DNA of 64,000 nucleotides, from contig NZ_WUQJ01000018.1 in NCBI RefSeq assembly GCF_011074955.1, forward strand, positions 310,001 to 374,000, in the 5' to 3' direction. This document shows, one piece after another, positions 40,507 through 53,373 of this stretch. The translations under genes and the position numbers were made by a program. The stretch's first letter is position 1. Every line of letters starts with the position of its first letter. Under the pieces are notes generated by a model. The model ran no database searches and was not told the DNA's origin. It saw nothing but the letters and a program-made list of their open reading frames with translations. The DNA comes from Marinobacter caseinilyticus (lineage in GTDB: Bacteria > Pseudomonadota > Gammaproteobacteria > Pseudomonadales > Oleiphilaceae).

Positions 40507-41539
40507 ACCGGAGATCACCCCGTCTGCTGACCTGAGCCATCTTAATACGCTCAATGTGGCAGCGACCGCCGAATATTTCATTGCGGCTCATACGGTTAGC
40601 GAACTTAGTTACGCACTTGGGTGGGCGAAAGAAAGAGCGATCGACTGTCTGGTTCTGGGTGGCGGCAGCAATCTGGTTTTTGCCGGCACTCACGTCCCAG
40701 GCCTGGTGATTCGAATGGCCATTGCCGGTCGCCAGTGGGAAAACGCCGGTGATGACGGTGCGACGCTGGTGTTAGGGGCCGGTGAAAACTGGCATGACGC
40801 CGTTCTGTATGCGGCTTCGTCCGGCTACCGTGGCATTGAGAATCTGGCGCTCATTCCCGGTACGTGCGGCGCAGCGCCGGTTCAGAACATCGGCGCCTAC
40901 GGTGTGGAACTGCAGGATACGTTGTTCAGTGTTACCGCTTTGGACACTCAGACCGGGCAAGTGGTTACGCTCTCCAACAAGGAGTGTCAGTTTGCGTACC
41001 GTGACAGTCTGTTCAAACAAATACCGGGGCAGTACATCATTCTTCAGATCCGTTTGCGGTTGTCCAGGACCAAACCGTTGTCCCTCGGTTATGGCGACTT
41101 GGTGGAGTATTTTTCGGATCACTCGGCCCCCTCGTCGTTAACGGCGTTGGATATTGCCGAGGGGATAATGGCGGTGCGCCGCCGTAAATTGCCAGACCCG
41201 GAGCAGATGCCGAACGCGGGCAGTTTTTTCAAAAATCCGGTCGTACCGCTGGAGACGTGGGATCAGCTTAAAACAGCCTTTCCCAATATCGCGGCGTATC
41301 CAGGCGAGAGCAGTGTCAAATTGGCTGCGGCCTGGTTAATTGACCAATGCGGCTGGAAAGGGTATCGCAATGCCACGGTTGGGGTACACAGTCGTCAGGC
41401 GCTGGTACTGACCAACCACTCCCATGGCAGCGGTGAAGACATTCTCGCGTTGGCGGAACGTATTCAGAACGACGTGAAGGAACGGTTCGGGGTGGCTTTG
41501 GAGATTGAGCCGAGAATTGTGCCTGCCGCAGCACGTTAA
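40484..41539 (+). CDS. murB: UDP-N-acetylenolpyruvoylglucosamine reductase MurB
   Basis: FAD enzyme that reduces the enolpyruvyl group to give UDP-MurNAc, an early peptidoglycan step. The protein of up to 351 residues is type I MurB. LGGGSNLVFAGTHVPGLVIRM and IPGTCGAAPVQNIGAYGVEL bind FAD, and NAGSFFKNPV carries the catalytic serine. The start is uncertain: GTG at 40484 gives the longest form, but GGAG at 40481-40484 is better spaced for the TTG at 40493. Either start lies inside the phosphatase gene, so the two overlap by 14-23 bp. Confidence 0.93.
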   Translation: MCTLSQDEPEITPSADLSHLNTLNVAATAEYFIAAHTVSELSYALGWAKERAIDCLVLGGGSNLVFAGTHVPGLVIRMAIAGRQWENAGDDGATLVLGAGENWHDAVLYAASSGYRGIENLALIPGTCGAAPVQNIGAYGVELQDTLFSVTALDTQTGQVVTLSNKECQFAYRDSLFKQIPGQYIILQIRLRLSRTKPLSLGYGDLVEYFSDHSAPSSLTALDIAEGIMAVRRRKLPDPEQMPNAGSFFKNPVVPLETWDQLKTAFPNIAAYPGESSVKLAAAWLIDQCGWKGYRNATVGVHSRQALVLTNHSHGSGEDILALAERIQNDVKERFGVALEIEPRIVPAAAR

Positions 41540-41585
41540 AAAAGGTCCAGACAGGACATTGCTGCCCCGTCTGGTTGGTATCGGC

Positions 41586-43319
<1,734 letters not shown>

Positions 43320-43582
43320 CGTATATCCCGTGGGAGGTTGTTCTGAATTTGTTTTGAAAATCTGTCCGTATTGTACGGAGCTCATCAGATAAGGTACAGA
43401 TCGAAGGCTCTGACCGGACGCCTTTGTCGGCGCTGCGAGTCACAGGTTTTTGACGGGTGGCAACGATTCGCCAGTTGGATGGCCAGCAGGCCCGATCACG
43501 ATGGAAAAACCATGGACGTAACGCCTCGCCGGCAACCCCTGCAAGCCGAGGCGCAAGGAGTCCGTCACCACCTCGGTGTTGG

Positions 43583-44080
43583 TCAACTCAAATAGCGGAG
43601 CGGCAGTGCGGAGCTGTCGATGACCCGCCTCAGAACAAAGCTGGAATGCACGCCACTGACGCCCTGAATCCGGGTAATGTGATTCAGCAGGAAGTGATGG
43701 TACTGATCCATATCCGGCACCACGACTTTGAGCATGTAGTCCGCATCCTGCCCGGTGATCAAGTAACACTCCTGAACCTCCGGGTATTCCGCGACCTTGG
43801 CTTCAAAGGTGGCAAAGCGTTCAGGTGTATGTCGGTCCATGCCAATCAGGATAATGGCGGTCAAGGCCAGGCCCAGTTTTTTATGGTCCAGGAGGGTAAC
43901 GCGTTTGACGATGATGCCTGCCTTTTCCAGCGCCCGTACACGTCTCAAGCAGGGCGAGGGAGACAGTCCTACTTTGTCCGCGACTTCCTGGTTTGTGAGT
44001 TCGCCATTGTCTTGAAGCAGTTCAAGTATACTTCGGTCGATGCGATCAATTTTAATCATTGATTGAGATTTCTTTGGCAT
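43583..44080 (-). CDS. Lrp/AsnC-family transcriptional regulator
   Basis: Feast/famine-type regulator with an N-terminal winged helix (about 10-60, LLQDNGELTNQEVADKVGLSPSPCLRRVR) and a RAM effector domain (about 70-150, TGQDADYMLKVVVPDMDQYHHFL). I set the start at the ATG giving MPKKSQSMIKID because GAGG lies 6 bases upstream, for 165 residues; a first Met four codons earlier and a later one (MIKID) are alternatives. It is divergent from leuA with an AT-rich 133-bp gap, so control of leucine synthesis or autoregulation is plausible. The SPSPCLRR recognition helix is as in leucine-responsive Lrp. Confidence 0.88.
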   Translation of the reverse strand: MPKKSQSMIKIDRIDRSILELLQDNGELTNQEVADKVGLSPSPCLRRVRALEKAGIIVKRVTLLDHKKLGLALTAIILIGMDRHTPERFATFEAKVAEYPEVQECYLITGQDADYMLKVVVPDMDQYHHFLLNHITRIQGVSGVHSSFVLRRVIDSSALPLRYLS

Positions 44081-44153
44081 TATATGCCTCATAAAGTTAA
44101 TAAAAAGGCAGAATAGATCTAAAATATCAAATTAAAGGCAAACAAAGCAATCA

Positions 44154-44183
44154 TTGACTCTTCCCAATGCCTTAACCTATCAC
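44154..44183 (+). promoter_or_regulatory. Candidate leuA promoter
   Basis: TTGACT (44154-44159) and TATCAC (44178-44183) with an 18-base spacer lie upstream of the leuA ATG at 44214. The region just to the left (44085-44150) is very AT-rich and could hold binding sites for the divergent Lrp-type regulator. I see no leucine-codon leader peptide. Confidence 0.4.
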
Positions 44184-44213
44184 GAGTCATTAATTTATCG
44201 GGGAATCTGTACC

Positions 44214-45914
44214 ATGGCTTTTGACCATCGCAAATACGTTGCCTTTAAACCTGTTGCAAAAACTAACCGGCGTTGGCCTGATCGGGTAATAACACGGGCC
44301 CCAAACTGGTGTGCGGTTGATCTCAGGGATGGCAATCAGGCTCTGGTCAAGCCCATGGGCGTGGCCCAAAAACAACGACTGTTTGAATTGCTGGTAAAGC
44401 TTGGGTTCAAGGAGATTGAAATTGGTTTTCCCGCCGCAAGCCAGCCGGATTTTGACTTTTGCCGCAAGTTGATTGAGGAAAACCGAATTCCCGCGGACGT
44501 TCATATTCAGGTACTGACCCAGGCCCGTCCCGAATTGATTGAACGCACCTATGAGGCGCTTGAAGGTGCGCAGCGGGCTATTGTGCATGTCTACAACTCG
44601 ACGTCTACGGTCCAGCGCGAGCAAGTATTCGGGCTTGACCGGGAGGGTATCCGGGATATCGCAGTGAATGGCGCCCGAATCGTCAAGGCCCATGCAGCCA
44701 AACGGCCTGCAACGGAGTGGACCTTTCAATACTCTCCGGAGAGCTTCACGGGTACCGAGCTTGATTTCGCGGCCGAGGTTCTGGACGCCGTGAGCGATGT
44801 CTGGCGTCCGGACCAGGGCCAGCGCGTCATCTACAATCTGCCGGCAACGGTGGAGATGGCGACGCCAAATGTATTCGCGGATCAGATCGAGTGGATCTGT
44901 GACCACATCAAATACCGTGATCACCTCAGTATCAGTGTCCATACTCATAATGACCGGGGTTGTGGTGTCGCTGCCGCGGAACTGGCGGTGATGGCCGGTG
45001 CCGATCGTGTCGAAGGTACCTTGATGGGCAATGGTGAGCGCACTGGTAATATGGACCTGGTCACCATGGCAATGAATTTGTACTCTCAAGGCGTCGATCC
45101 CCGGCTGAATTTGTCAGGGATGGCTGAAATTACCGACGTCGTGGAAGCTTGTACCGAAATTGCCACGCACCCCCGCCACCCCTATGCCGGGGAGCTGGTG
45201 TTTACGGCTTTTTCCGGCAGTCACCAGGATGCCATACGCAAATGTCTGGCGCTGCGCGAAGACAATGATCCATGGCACGTGGCGTATTTGCCGATTGATC
45301 CACGTGATCTTGGCCGGCGGTACGAAGAAGTTGTTCGGATCAACTCGCAGTCGGGCAAGGGCGGTGTGGCCTACGTACTTGAACGGGACTACAACATAAG
45401 CCTGCCCAGGTGGTTGCAAATCGAATTCAGTAAAGTGGTCCAGCGAGAGGCCGAGACCGGAGGGGGAGAAATCGACTCACGGACTATTCACCGTTTGTTC
45501 GAAGAGCGGTACCTGAAGGTCAATCCCAGCTGGGCGCTGAAGGGTTATGACTTGCATCGAGATGCAGACGGTGTTCACGCCAAAGTCACGTTTGGGCTGG
45601 ACGAAGAGCCGTATCACCTGGAGGGCCGGGGCCTGGGGGCGGTAGAAGCGCTTGCGGCGGCGATCGAGGATACCTTTAAGGTTTCGTTGGCGGTGGAAGC
45701 GTACGACGAGTTTGCCCTCGGAGAAGGCACCAATGCCAATGCGCTGGCTTGTATTCGAATCTTGATTGATGGGCAGCATTTCAGCGCTGCAGCCCTCGCC
45801 GAAGATACGACCTCCGGCACATTGCAGGCATTGCTGTCTGCGGTGGCGCAGCAGGTGGATGCAAACCCGGTTACTGCGGCAACATCGCGTGCTGACGGGA
45901 TTTCCTCTCATTAG
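44214..45914 (+). CDS. leuA: 2-isopropylmalate synthase LeuA (long type)
   Basis: Condenses 2-ketoisovalerate with acetyl-CoA, the committed step of leucine synthesis. The 566 residues from MAFDHRKYVAFKPVAKTNRRWPDR are the long LeuA type also seen in actinobacteria and yeast. VDLRDGNQALVKPMG carries the first metal-binding acidic residue and SVHTHNDRGCGVAAAELAVMAGADRVEGTLMGNGERTGN the metal histidines. The C-terminal LeuA dimer domain (about 430-550) senses leucine by feedback. Other leu genes are not adjacent. The frame is open 20 codons upstream, but GGGGAA precedes this ATG. Confidence 0.94.
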   Translation: MAFDHRKYVAFKPVAKTNRRWPDRVITRAPNWCAVDLRDGNQALVKPMGVAQKQRLFELLVKLGFKEIEIGFPAASQPDFDFCRKLIEENRIPADVHIQVLTQARPELIERTYEALEGAQRAIVHVYNSTSTVQREQVFGLDREGIRDIAVNGARIVKAHAAKRPATEWTFQYSPESFTGTELDFAAEVLDAVSDVWRPDQGQRVIYNLPATVEMATPNVFADQIEWICDHIKYRDHLSISVHTHNDRGCGVAAAELAVMAGADRVEGTLMGNGERTGNMDLVTMAMNLYSQGVDPRLNLSGMAEITDVVEACTEIATHPRHPYAGELVFTAFSGSHQDAIRKCLALREDNDPWHVAYLPIDPRDLGRRYEEVVRINSQSGKGGVAYVLERDYNISLPRWLQIEFSKVVQREAETGGGEIDSRTIHRLFEERYLKVNPSWALKGYDLHRDADGVHAKVTFGLDEEPYHLEGRGLGAVEALAAAIEDTFKVSLAVEAYDEFALGEGTNANALACIRILIDGQHFSAAALAEDTTSGTLQALLSAVAQQVDANPVTAATSRADGISSH

Positions 45915-45940
45915 CCCGATTGCGTTAAAGCGGACACTAA

Positions 45941-45964
45941 AAAGCCGGCCTGAAAGCCGGCTTT
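45941..45964. terminator. Bidirectional terminator between leuA and the cold-shock gene
   Basis: AAAGCCGGC (45941-45949) and GCCGGCTTT (45956-45964) form a 9-bp stem with a 6-base loop. Short T runs follow on both strands (TTT to the right, five T on the minus strand), so it can stop both convergent transcripts. Confidence 0.75.
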
Positions 45965-46009
45965 AACGTATCCAATGCCCGTGAGGGGCAATGGCCGGAA
46001 AACATAACC

Positions 46010-46219
46010 TCAAACCGGGGTTACGTTTTCCGCCTGGGGACCTTTCGGGCCCTGGGTCACGGTAAACTGCACTTGCTGGCCTTCAGTCAGCGTGCGGAAA
46101 CCGCTCGCGTTGATTGCACTATAGTGAACGAAAACGTCACTGCCACCGTCCTGGGCGATGAAACCAAAGCCCTTCGATTCATTGAACCACTTTACGTGTC
46201 CAGTTTTTGTATCAGACAT
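46010..46219 (-). CDS. CspA-type cold-shock protein
   Basis: A 69-residue RNA chaperone that melts mRNA structure at low temperature. It is one cold-shock domain with RNP1 KGFGFI and RNP2 DVFVHY, starting [26 protein letters not shown] lies 6 bases before the ATG at 46219. The frame remains open 57 codons upstream, but that stretch is the untranslated leader: it contains the hairpin at 46267-46292 and the promoter at 46400-46427. The leader of about 174 bases is like that of E. coli cspA and suggests cold regulation after transcription. Confidence 0.92.
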   Translation of the reverse strand: MSDTKTGHVKWFNESKGFGFIAQDGGSDVFVHYSAINASGFRTLTEGQQVQFTVTQGPKGPQAENVTPV

Positions 46220-46266
46220 TGATCTTTCCTGTATTTCTGAGATTTTTGCCCTCACGGGACCTTCAA

Positions 46267-46292
46267 TTGTTGCGGTGTAGGCACCGCAACAA
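46267..46292 (-). promoter_or_regulatory. Perfect hairpin in the cold-shock mRNA leader
   Basis: TTGTTGCGGTG (46267-46277) pairs over 11 bp with CACCGCAACAA (46282-46292) around a 4-base loop. It lies about 48 bases before the start codon and is not followed by a T run, so it is a leader structure rather than a terminator. Confidence 0.65.
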
Positions 46293-46399
46293 CGTGTGCT
46301 GAGAAATCGAAAGAGTACTGAGGAAGGAGCAACGAAGAGCACAAACGCAGGACGTTGAAACGCTTTCACCGAATACCGCTGTCTTTTCACAGCAATTTC

Positions 46400-46427
46400 A
46401 GTATAGACCGTGTTCTGGGTCCGTCAA
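46400..46427 (-). promoter_or_regulatory. Sigma-70 promoter of the cold-shock gene
   Basis: On the minus strand TTGACG (46422-46427) and TATACT (46400-46405) are separated by 16 bases. Transcription would start near 46393 and give a leader of about 174 bases. Confidence 0.7.
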
Positions 46428-46607
46428 CGGTTTTTTTGAAGAGGTAACTCTCCGTTTTTACTAAACTTTATATCAAAGCACCCCTATGCCACCCGTTCGG
46501 ATGTGGCGTTATATGGTTTGTCTACTCTCGGCGCGTGCTGAAGCTCAAGGAGACCGGGCTTTGAGCCATCGCGCAGCTGTATCAATACGGGTGCTCACTG
46601 CAAAGCG

Positions 46608-48482
46608 TCAGTGTTTGAGGTGTTGGCTGATCTCCTCCAGAATTGCGGGATCATCAATGGTTGAGGGGACCGAGTAGGATTCACCATCGGCTATCTGCCG
46701 TATGACCCGACGAAGTATTTTTCCGGATCGGGTTTTGGGTAGCCGATCCACTATCAGGGCCTGGCGAAAATAGGCAACCGCACCAATCCGGTCCCGAACC
46801 ATATCGATCAACTCTTCCTCAAGCTCGTCCTGTGTGATTGTCGCGCCGTCTTTAACAATGACCAGGCCAAGTGGAACCTGCCCCTTGAGCTCGTCACGCG
46901 CTCCGACCACGCAGCATTCAGCAACGGCAGGATGAGCCGCGATCACTTCTTCCATTTGGCCGGTGGACAAGCGGTGGCCCGATACATTGATGACATCATC
47001 CGTGCGTCCCATGATAAAGACATAGCCGTCTTCGTCAATGTAGCCGCCGTCGCCTGAACTGTAGTAGCCGGCTACCGGTTGGAGGTAGGTTTTTACAAAG
47101 CGAGTGTCATCACCCCAGACCGTTGTCATACACCCCGGTGGCAACGGCAGTTTAACGACGACTTGCCCCTGGTCGCCTTGCCGCGCCGGTTGCCCTTTGT
47201 GGTTTACGACCTGAACGTTGAAGCCTGGAGTCGGTACGGTGGGAGAACCGGCCTTTACAGGTAGCGCTTCGATACCGATAGGGTTGCAGCAGATGGCCCA
47301 GCCGGTTTCTGTTTGCCACCAATGGTCCAGCACCGGCAGCCCCGTATGTTCCGTGAGCCAATCGTAGGTCGGAGGATCAAGTCGCTCACCGGCAAGGAAA
47401 ATAGTTCTTAATGAACGGGTGTCGTATTGTTTGAGTTTATCGGCTTCCGGATCCTCTTTTCGGACCGCCCGAAACGCGGTTGGGGCCGTGAATAACAGGT
47501 TCACTTTGTGATCCTGGCAGACGCGCCAAAAGGCTCCGGCATCGGGAGTCTTGACCGGTTTCCCCTCAAACAGCACGCTGGTGCAGCCGGAAAATAAAGG
47601 TCCGTAAACGATGTAGCTGTGACCCACGACCCAACCCACATCGGATGCGGCCCAAAACACATCACCGGCTTTGGCACCATACACGACGTTCATGCTGTAT
47701 CGCAGCGCAACGGCATGTCCGCCGTTGTCACGAACGACACCCTTTGGCTTGCCGGTTGTGCCCGATGTGTAAAGTATGTAGAGCGGATCCGTGGCCTTGA
47801 CCGGCACCGCGCCTGTCGGCTTGGCGTTTGCCATCAGTTGATGCCAATCATGATCGCGACCGGGAGTCAGCTCTGCTGTGACCTGGGGGCGCTGGAATAC
47901 GACACAGTACTCTGGTTTGTGGCTGGCCATCTCGATGGCGTCGTCGACCAGAGGTTTGTAAGCAATGAGTTTTTGGACTTCGATGCCGCAGGAGGCAGTA
48001 ACGATCGCCCTGGGCGTTGCATCATCAATGCGGACCGCCAGCTCGCGCGCAGCGAAACCACCAAACACCACGGAGTGCACGGCGCCGATACGGGCGCACG
48101 CCAGCATGGCTATGATGGTCTCGGGAATCATGGGCATGTAAATGATGACCCGGTCGCCTTTCTCAACGCCCCGGTCCAGCAGAGCGCCGGCGAAAAGCGC
48201 CACCTGATCTGTTAACTCGCGGTACGTGAGGTGGGAAACCTGACCGGTGACGGGAGAGTCGTAAATGATCGCTTTCTGGTCACCTCGGCCGGCTCGGATG
48301 TTGGCGTCAAGTGCCACGTCCGAGCTGTTGAGCGTGCCATCTGGAAACCACTCGCCATGACCGTTGCTTTTAGGCTGCCAGATTACAGAGGGCGGGGTCA
48401 TCCAGTTGATGAGCTCTGACTGTTCCCGCCAGAAATCGTCGGGATGCTCTATCGAGCGTTGAAACTCGGAGTGATAGCCCAT
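46608..48482 (-). CDS. prpE: Propionyl-CoA synthetase PrpE (acyl-CoA synthetase family)
   Basis: Activates propionate to propionyl-CoA through an acyl-AMP. The 624-residue ANL enzyme has LYILYTSGTTGKPKGVVRD (ATP loop, near 235-250), DHWWQTETGW, YYSSGDGGYIDEDGYVFIMGRTDDVINVSGHRL and the C-terminal lysine in KTRSGKILRR, which is usually controlled by acetylation. N-terminal IWQPKSNGHGEWFPDGTLN and VFGGFAARELAVRIDD fit the PrpE/ACSS3 branch better than Acs. The other methylcitrate genes are not near it. Acetate or butyrate activation cannot be excluded. Confidence 0.87.
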   Translation of the reverse strand: MGYHSEFQRSIEHPDDFWREQSELINWMTPPSVIWQPKSNGHGEWFPDGTLNSSDVALDANIRAGRGDQKAIIYDSPVTGQVSHLTYRELTDQVALFAGALLDRGVEKGDRVIIYMPMIPETIIAMLACARIGAVHSVVFGGFAARELAVRIDDATPRAIVTASCGIEVQKLIAYKPLVDDAIEMASHKPEYCVVFQRPQVTAELTPGRDHDWHQLMANAKPTGAVPVKATDPLYILYTSGTTGKPKGVVRDNGGHAVALRYSMNVVYGAKAGDVFWAASDVGWVVGHSYIVYGPLFSGCTSVLFEGKPVKTPDAGAFWRVCQDHKVNLLFTAPTAFRAVRKEDPEADKLKQYDTRSLRTIFLAGERLDPPTYDWLTEHTGLPVLDHWWQTETGWAICCNPIGIEALPVKAGSPTVPTPGFNVQVVNHKGQPARQGDQGQVVVKLPLPPGCMTTVWGDDTRFVKTYLQPVAGYYSSGDGGYIDEDGYVFIMGRTDDVINVSGHRLSTGQMEEVIAAHPAVAECCVVGARDELKGQVPLGLVIVKDGATITQDELEEELIDMVRDRIGAVAYFRQALIVDRLPKTRSGKILRRVIRQIADGESYSVPSTIDDPAILEEISQHLKH

Positions 48483-48506
48483 TCGTCCACCTCTTTCGCC
48501 GTGTCA

Positions 48507-48541
48507 TGACTTATGATTTTTTTTTATGGTGTGACTTATGA
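48507..48541. repeat. Short direct repeats upstream of prpE
   Basis: TGACTTATGA occurs at 48507-48516 and again at 48532-48541, 25 bases apart and 25-60 bases before the prpE start. Possible tandem regulator site. The rest of 48483-48715 shows no gene. Confidence 0.3.
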
Positions 48542-48715
48542 CTTTAGGCATTGTGAAAACCACGGCTACTAGACCATAGGCTAAGAGCTCGAAAGGAAGG
48601 CGCAGTGCGGGCTGGCGAGCGCCCGGCAGCACTGGCAATTCAGCCAGTGAAGACCCGCTCAGGTGTCCTTGGCGTAATGTGGCAGGCTAAGGAACGCAGG
48701 GGCTTGCGTGAGGCA

Positions 48716-50092
48716 TTAAAACAGCGTGGTCTGGTTCCCGTGGTCGTCCTGGTGGGTACGGATGACGGATGCGTCTACGGTGCCATTCGCCAGCCTCGCG
48801 GTGAGGGTGTCGCCGGGTTTCAGGTCCGCTGCGTTCCGGACAACGGCCTGATGTTCCGTTTGAACAATCGCATAGCCGCGCCCCAGGGTCGCCAGTGGAC
48901 TGACGACATGCAGTGTCTGGCTGAGGTGACTCAGACGTTCCTGATGCCGGGTAAGTTGCCGTTGCATGCCCGTGTGTAAGCGTTCTGAGGTTTGAGCCAG
49001 ATTGTGGGCATAGACACCTAACTGACGGGCGGGGGACTGCATGGCCAGCCGGTTCTCGAGATTTTCGGTGCGTGTGCGTTCGCGCGTCAGGCGCTGTTGA
49101 ATGCCGGCGCGCAAACGCAATTCCAGCTCGTCCAGTCGCTGCGCCTTTTCCATCAGCTCGCGACGGGGGTCGCGAAGCCGCGCGCCGAGATGCTCAAGCT
49201 GCACACTCAGCTTCCGTATAACGGCCTGCATCGACTGCTTTAGTCTAAGCTCCTGGCGGTTTAGCTGTCGGAGCCAGTCGAGTTGGTCGGGTGACAGGCT
49301 TTCTGCCGCGGCAGAGGGTGTAGGCGCCCTAAAGTCGGCGACAAAATCGGCGATGGTGAAGTCAACTTCGTGACCGACTGCACTAACGGTCGGCAAGCGA
49401 CAGTTTGCGATCGCTCGAGCCACTTTCTCATCGTTGAAACACCACAAGTCCTCCAGCGAGCCGCCGCCTCGGCCAATAATCAAAACATCGGCTTTGCCGT
49501 GACGTTGAGCCAGCTCAATGGCGGCAACTATGTCGGCTGAGGCTGCAGCACCCTGCACTGCGGTGGGGTAGAGGGTGATGGGTATAGCTGGAAACCGTCG
49601 GGCCAGCACGGTCACTATATCGTGGATGGCGGCGCCGGTTGGCGATGTCACCACGCCGATATGGCGAGGCACATCGGGTATTGGCTTTTTACGGGCCTGG
49701 TCAAATAAACCTTCTGACTGGAGTTTCTGCTTGAGCTCATCAAATGCCTGCTGGAGTGCGCCGGCGCCGGCTGGCTCGATATGCTCTGCAATAATCTGAT
49801 AGTCGCCGCGATTTTCATACAGGCTCACCTTACCGCGAATGCGGACTTGATCGCCTTCCTTCGGAAGGGTTCGGATGCGTTGGTTGAAGCTGCGGAACAT
49901 GGCGCAACGAACCTGGCATTTGGCGTCTTTGAGGGTGAAGTACCAGTGGCCGGAACCCGGGCGTGAAAAGCTGGAAAGTTCACCGACCACCCAGGCCTGC
50001 ATGAAGCTGGTTTCAAGCAAATGTCGGACTTGATGGTTGAGCTCGCTGACCGTCAGTGCCCCCGGTCGGGCAGGAATCGCAGGTATATCCAT
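48716..50092 (-). CDS. xseA: Exodeoxyribonuclease VII large subunit XseA
   Basis: Catalytic subunit of ExoVII, which digests single-stranded DNA from both ends in mismatch repair and damage tolerance. The 458 residues start with an OB-fold (about 10-110, [47 protein letters not shown]). The nuclease core follows with [29 protein letters not shown] and [29 protein letters not shown] long coiled coil (about 270-400) binds XseB, whose gene is not here. There is no strong ribosome binding site at the ATG. Divergent from guaB. Confidence 0.95.
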   Translation of the reverse strand: MDIPAIPARPGALTVSELNHQVRHLLETSFMQAWVVGELSSFSRPGSGHWYFTLKDAKCQVRCAMFRSFNQRIRTLPKEGDQVRIRGKVSLYENRGDYQIIAEHIEPAGAGALQQAFDELKQKLQSEGLFDQARKKPIPDVPRHIGVVTSPTGAAIHDIVTVLARRFPAIPITLYPTAVQGAAASADIVAAIELAQRHGKADVLIIGRGGGSLEDLWCFNDEKVARAIANCRLPTVSAVGHEVDFTIADFVADFRAPTPSAAAESLSPDQLDWLRQLNRQELRLKQSMQAVIRKLSVQLEHLGARLRDPRRELMEKAQRLDELELRLRAGIQQRLTRERTRTENLENRLAMQSPARQLGVYAHNLAQTSERLHTGMQRQLTRHQERLSHLSQTLHVVSPLATLGRGYAIVQTEHQAVVRNAADLKPGDTLTARLANGTVDASVIRTHQDDHGNQTTLF

Positions 50093-50168
50093 AAAATATA
50101 GGGAATTTCCGAAAGGGCTAATGTATCAAAAATTTATAAAAAACATAAAGATGCAGTGTATGGGCTGA

Positions 50169-51710
<1,542 letters not shown>

Positions 51711-51779
51711 TTCAGCGCAACCACTTCTGCGCGGTTCAGGCTATGGAACCGCGCTGCATAACACTGACCTGAGGATCTC

Positions 51780-53357
51780 ATGGCCCAGAATATCCACGAC
51801 CACCGCATCCTGATTCTTGATTTCGGCTCCCAGTACACCCAATTGATTGCCCGCCGAATTCGGGAAATCGGTGTCTACTGCGAAATCAAAGCGTTTGATA
51901 TCACCGACAGCGAGCTCAATGATTTCAACCCCAAAGGTATTATTCTTGCCGGTGGCCCTGAATCGGTCACCCAATTGGGTGGACCAAGGGCGCCGGACGG
52001 CCTGTTCGACCGGGGCATTCCGGTACTGGGTATTTGCTATGGCATGCAGACTATGGCGGAGCAACTCGGGGGCAAGGTGGCCAGCTCCGATAAGCGTGAA
52101 TTTGGATACGCCCAGGTCAAGGTCCGCGCGGAAGGGACGTTGCTGAGAGACATCAAGGATCATCTCACCAGTCAGGGCGATTCCTTGCTGGATGTCTGGA
52201 TGAGTCACGGCGACAAGGTTGTCACCTTGCCTGAGGGGTTTGAGCTTCTGGCCTCCTCTGAGAGTGCGCCGATCGCGGCCATGCAGGACCTGAGTCGCCA
52301 GCTCTATGGCGTGCAATTCCACCCGGAAGTGACTCATACCCTTCAGGGTCAGCGCATTCTGGAGCATTTCGTCCAGGACATATGCCAGTGCGAGGCGCTG
52401 TGGACGCCGGCCAAAATTGTTGATGACGCGGTGCGTCAGATCCGGGACCAGGTAGGTTCCGACAAAGTATTGCTGGGACTGTCGGGCGGCGTTGATTCGT
52501 CAGTGACGGCGGCCTTGCTGCACAAAGCGATTGGTGACCAGTTAACCTGCGTGTTTGTCGACAATGGCTTGCTGCGCCTGCATGAGGGCGATCAGGTGAT
52601 GGACATGTTCGCCCGTAATATGGGCGTCAAAGTGATTCGATCCGACTCCGAAGAGCTGTTTTTGTCGCGCTTGAAAGGTATCAGCGATCCAGAACAAAAG
52701 CGCAAGGTAATCGGCAATACCTTTATTGAGGTGTTTGACGAGGAAGCAACGGGCATTACAGACGTCAACTGGCTTGCGCAAGGCACTATTTATCCGGATG
52801 TTATTGAGTCCGCCGCGGCCAAAACCGGTAAAGCGCATGTGATCAAATCGCACCACAATGTCGGTGGTTTGCCCGAGACCATGAAGATGAAGCTGGTCGA
52901 GCCACTGCGGGAGCTGTTCAAGGATGAGGTTCGGCGCATTGGCCTTGAGCTTGGGCTGCCGTATGACATGGTTTATCGCCATCCTTTCCCGGGGCCCGGT
53001 TTGGGTGTCCGAATCCTGGGCGAAGTGAAAAAGGAATACGCTGAAATCCTCCGTCGTGCCGATGCTATTTTCCTGGAGGAGCTTCATCGGGCGGATTTTT
53101 ATCATAAAACCAGTCAGGCATTTGCGGTTTTCTTACCCGTGAAGTCCGTCGGTGTGGTCGGTGATGCCCGTCGTTATGAGTACGTGATAGCGATCCGGGC
53201 CGTTGAAACCATCGATTTCATGACCGCCCGCTGGGCACGACTGCCGTATGACCTATTGGAAACCGTTTCAAATCGGATCATCAATGAAATTTCCGGAGTG
53301 TCTCGCGTGACCTACGACATCTCTTCCAAACCCCCAGCTACCATTGAGTGGGAGTGA
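51780..53357 (+). CDS. guaA: GMP synthase (glutamine-hydrolysing) GuaA
   Basis: Converts XMP to GMP using ATP and glutamine ammonia. The 525 residues contain a class I glutamine amidotransferase (1-200) with Cys86 in [10 protein letters not shown] and His/Glu in QFHPEVTH (near 180), then the ATP pyrophosphatase domain with SGGVDSSV near 240. The dimer domain starts after about 400 and ends in the GuaA terminus [10 protein letters not shown]. Second gene of guaBA; tadA begins 16 bp later on the same strand, so the transcript may continue. Confidence 0.97.
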   Translation: MAQNIHDHRILILDFGSQYTQLIARRIREIGVYCEIKAFDITDSELNDFNPKGIILAGGPESVTQLGGPRAPDGLFDRGIPVLGICYGMQTMAEQLGGKVASSDKREFGYAQVKVRAEGTLLRDIKDHLTSQGDSLLDVWMSHGDKVVTLPEGFELLASSESAPIAAMQDLSRQLYGVQFHPEVTHTLQGQRILEHFVQDICQCEALWTPAKIVDDAVRQIRDQVGSDKVLLGLSGGVDSSVTAALLHKAIGDQLTCVFVDNGLLRLHEGDQVMDMFARNMGVKVIRSDSEELFLSRLKGISDPEQKRKVIGNTFIEVFDEEATGITDVNWLAQGTIYPDVIESAAAKTGKAHVIKSHHNVGGLPETMKMKLVEPLRELFKDEVRRIGLELGLPYDMVYRHPFPGPGLGVRILGEVKKEYAEILRRADAIFLEELHRADFYHKTSQAFAVFLPVKSVGVVGDARRYEYVIAIRAVETIDFMTARWARLPYDLLETVSNRIINEISGVSRVTYDISSKPPATIEWE

Positions 53358-53373
53358 CGCAGGTCGTTAAAAA

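Larger units (their letters stand above)
46220..46607. other. Cold-shock leader and upstream gap
   Basis: 388 bases without a gene. The left part (46220-46393) is the cold-shock mRNA leader with its hairpin; 46400-46427 is its promoter. The right part (46445-46607), beyond prpE's stop, shows only a weak GCCAC/GTGGC repeat near 46492-46510 and a 63-codon frame without coding character. No RNA gene is recognised. Confidence 0.5.

Noticed and set aside
41540..41585. CCAGAC/GTCTGG repeat as murB-proS terminator
   Set aside because: The stem is interrupted and no T run follows on either strand.
44190..45089. 299-codon open frame opposite leuA
   Set aside because: Antisense to the catalytic half of leuA, His/Arg-rich composition, no family resemblance.
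48605..48979. 124-codon plus-strand frame upstream of and within xseA
   Set aside because: Mostly antisense to the end of xseA and without any recognised motif.
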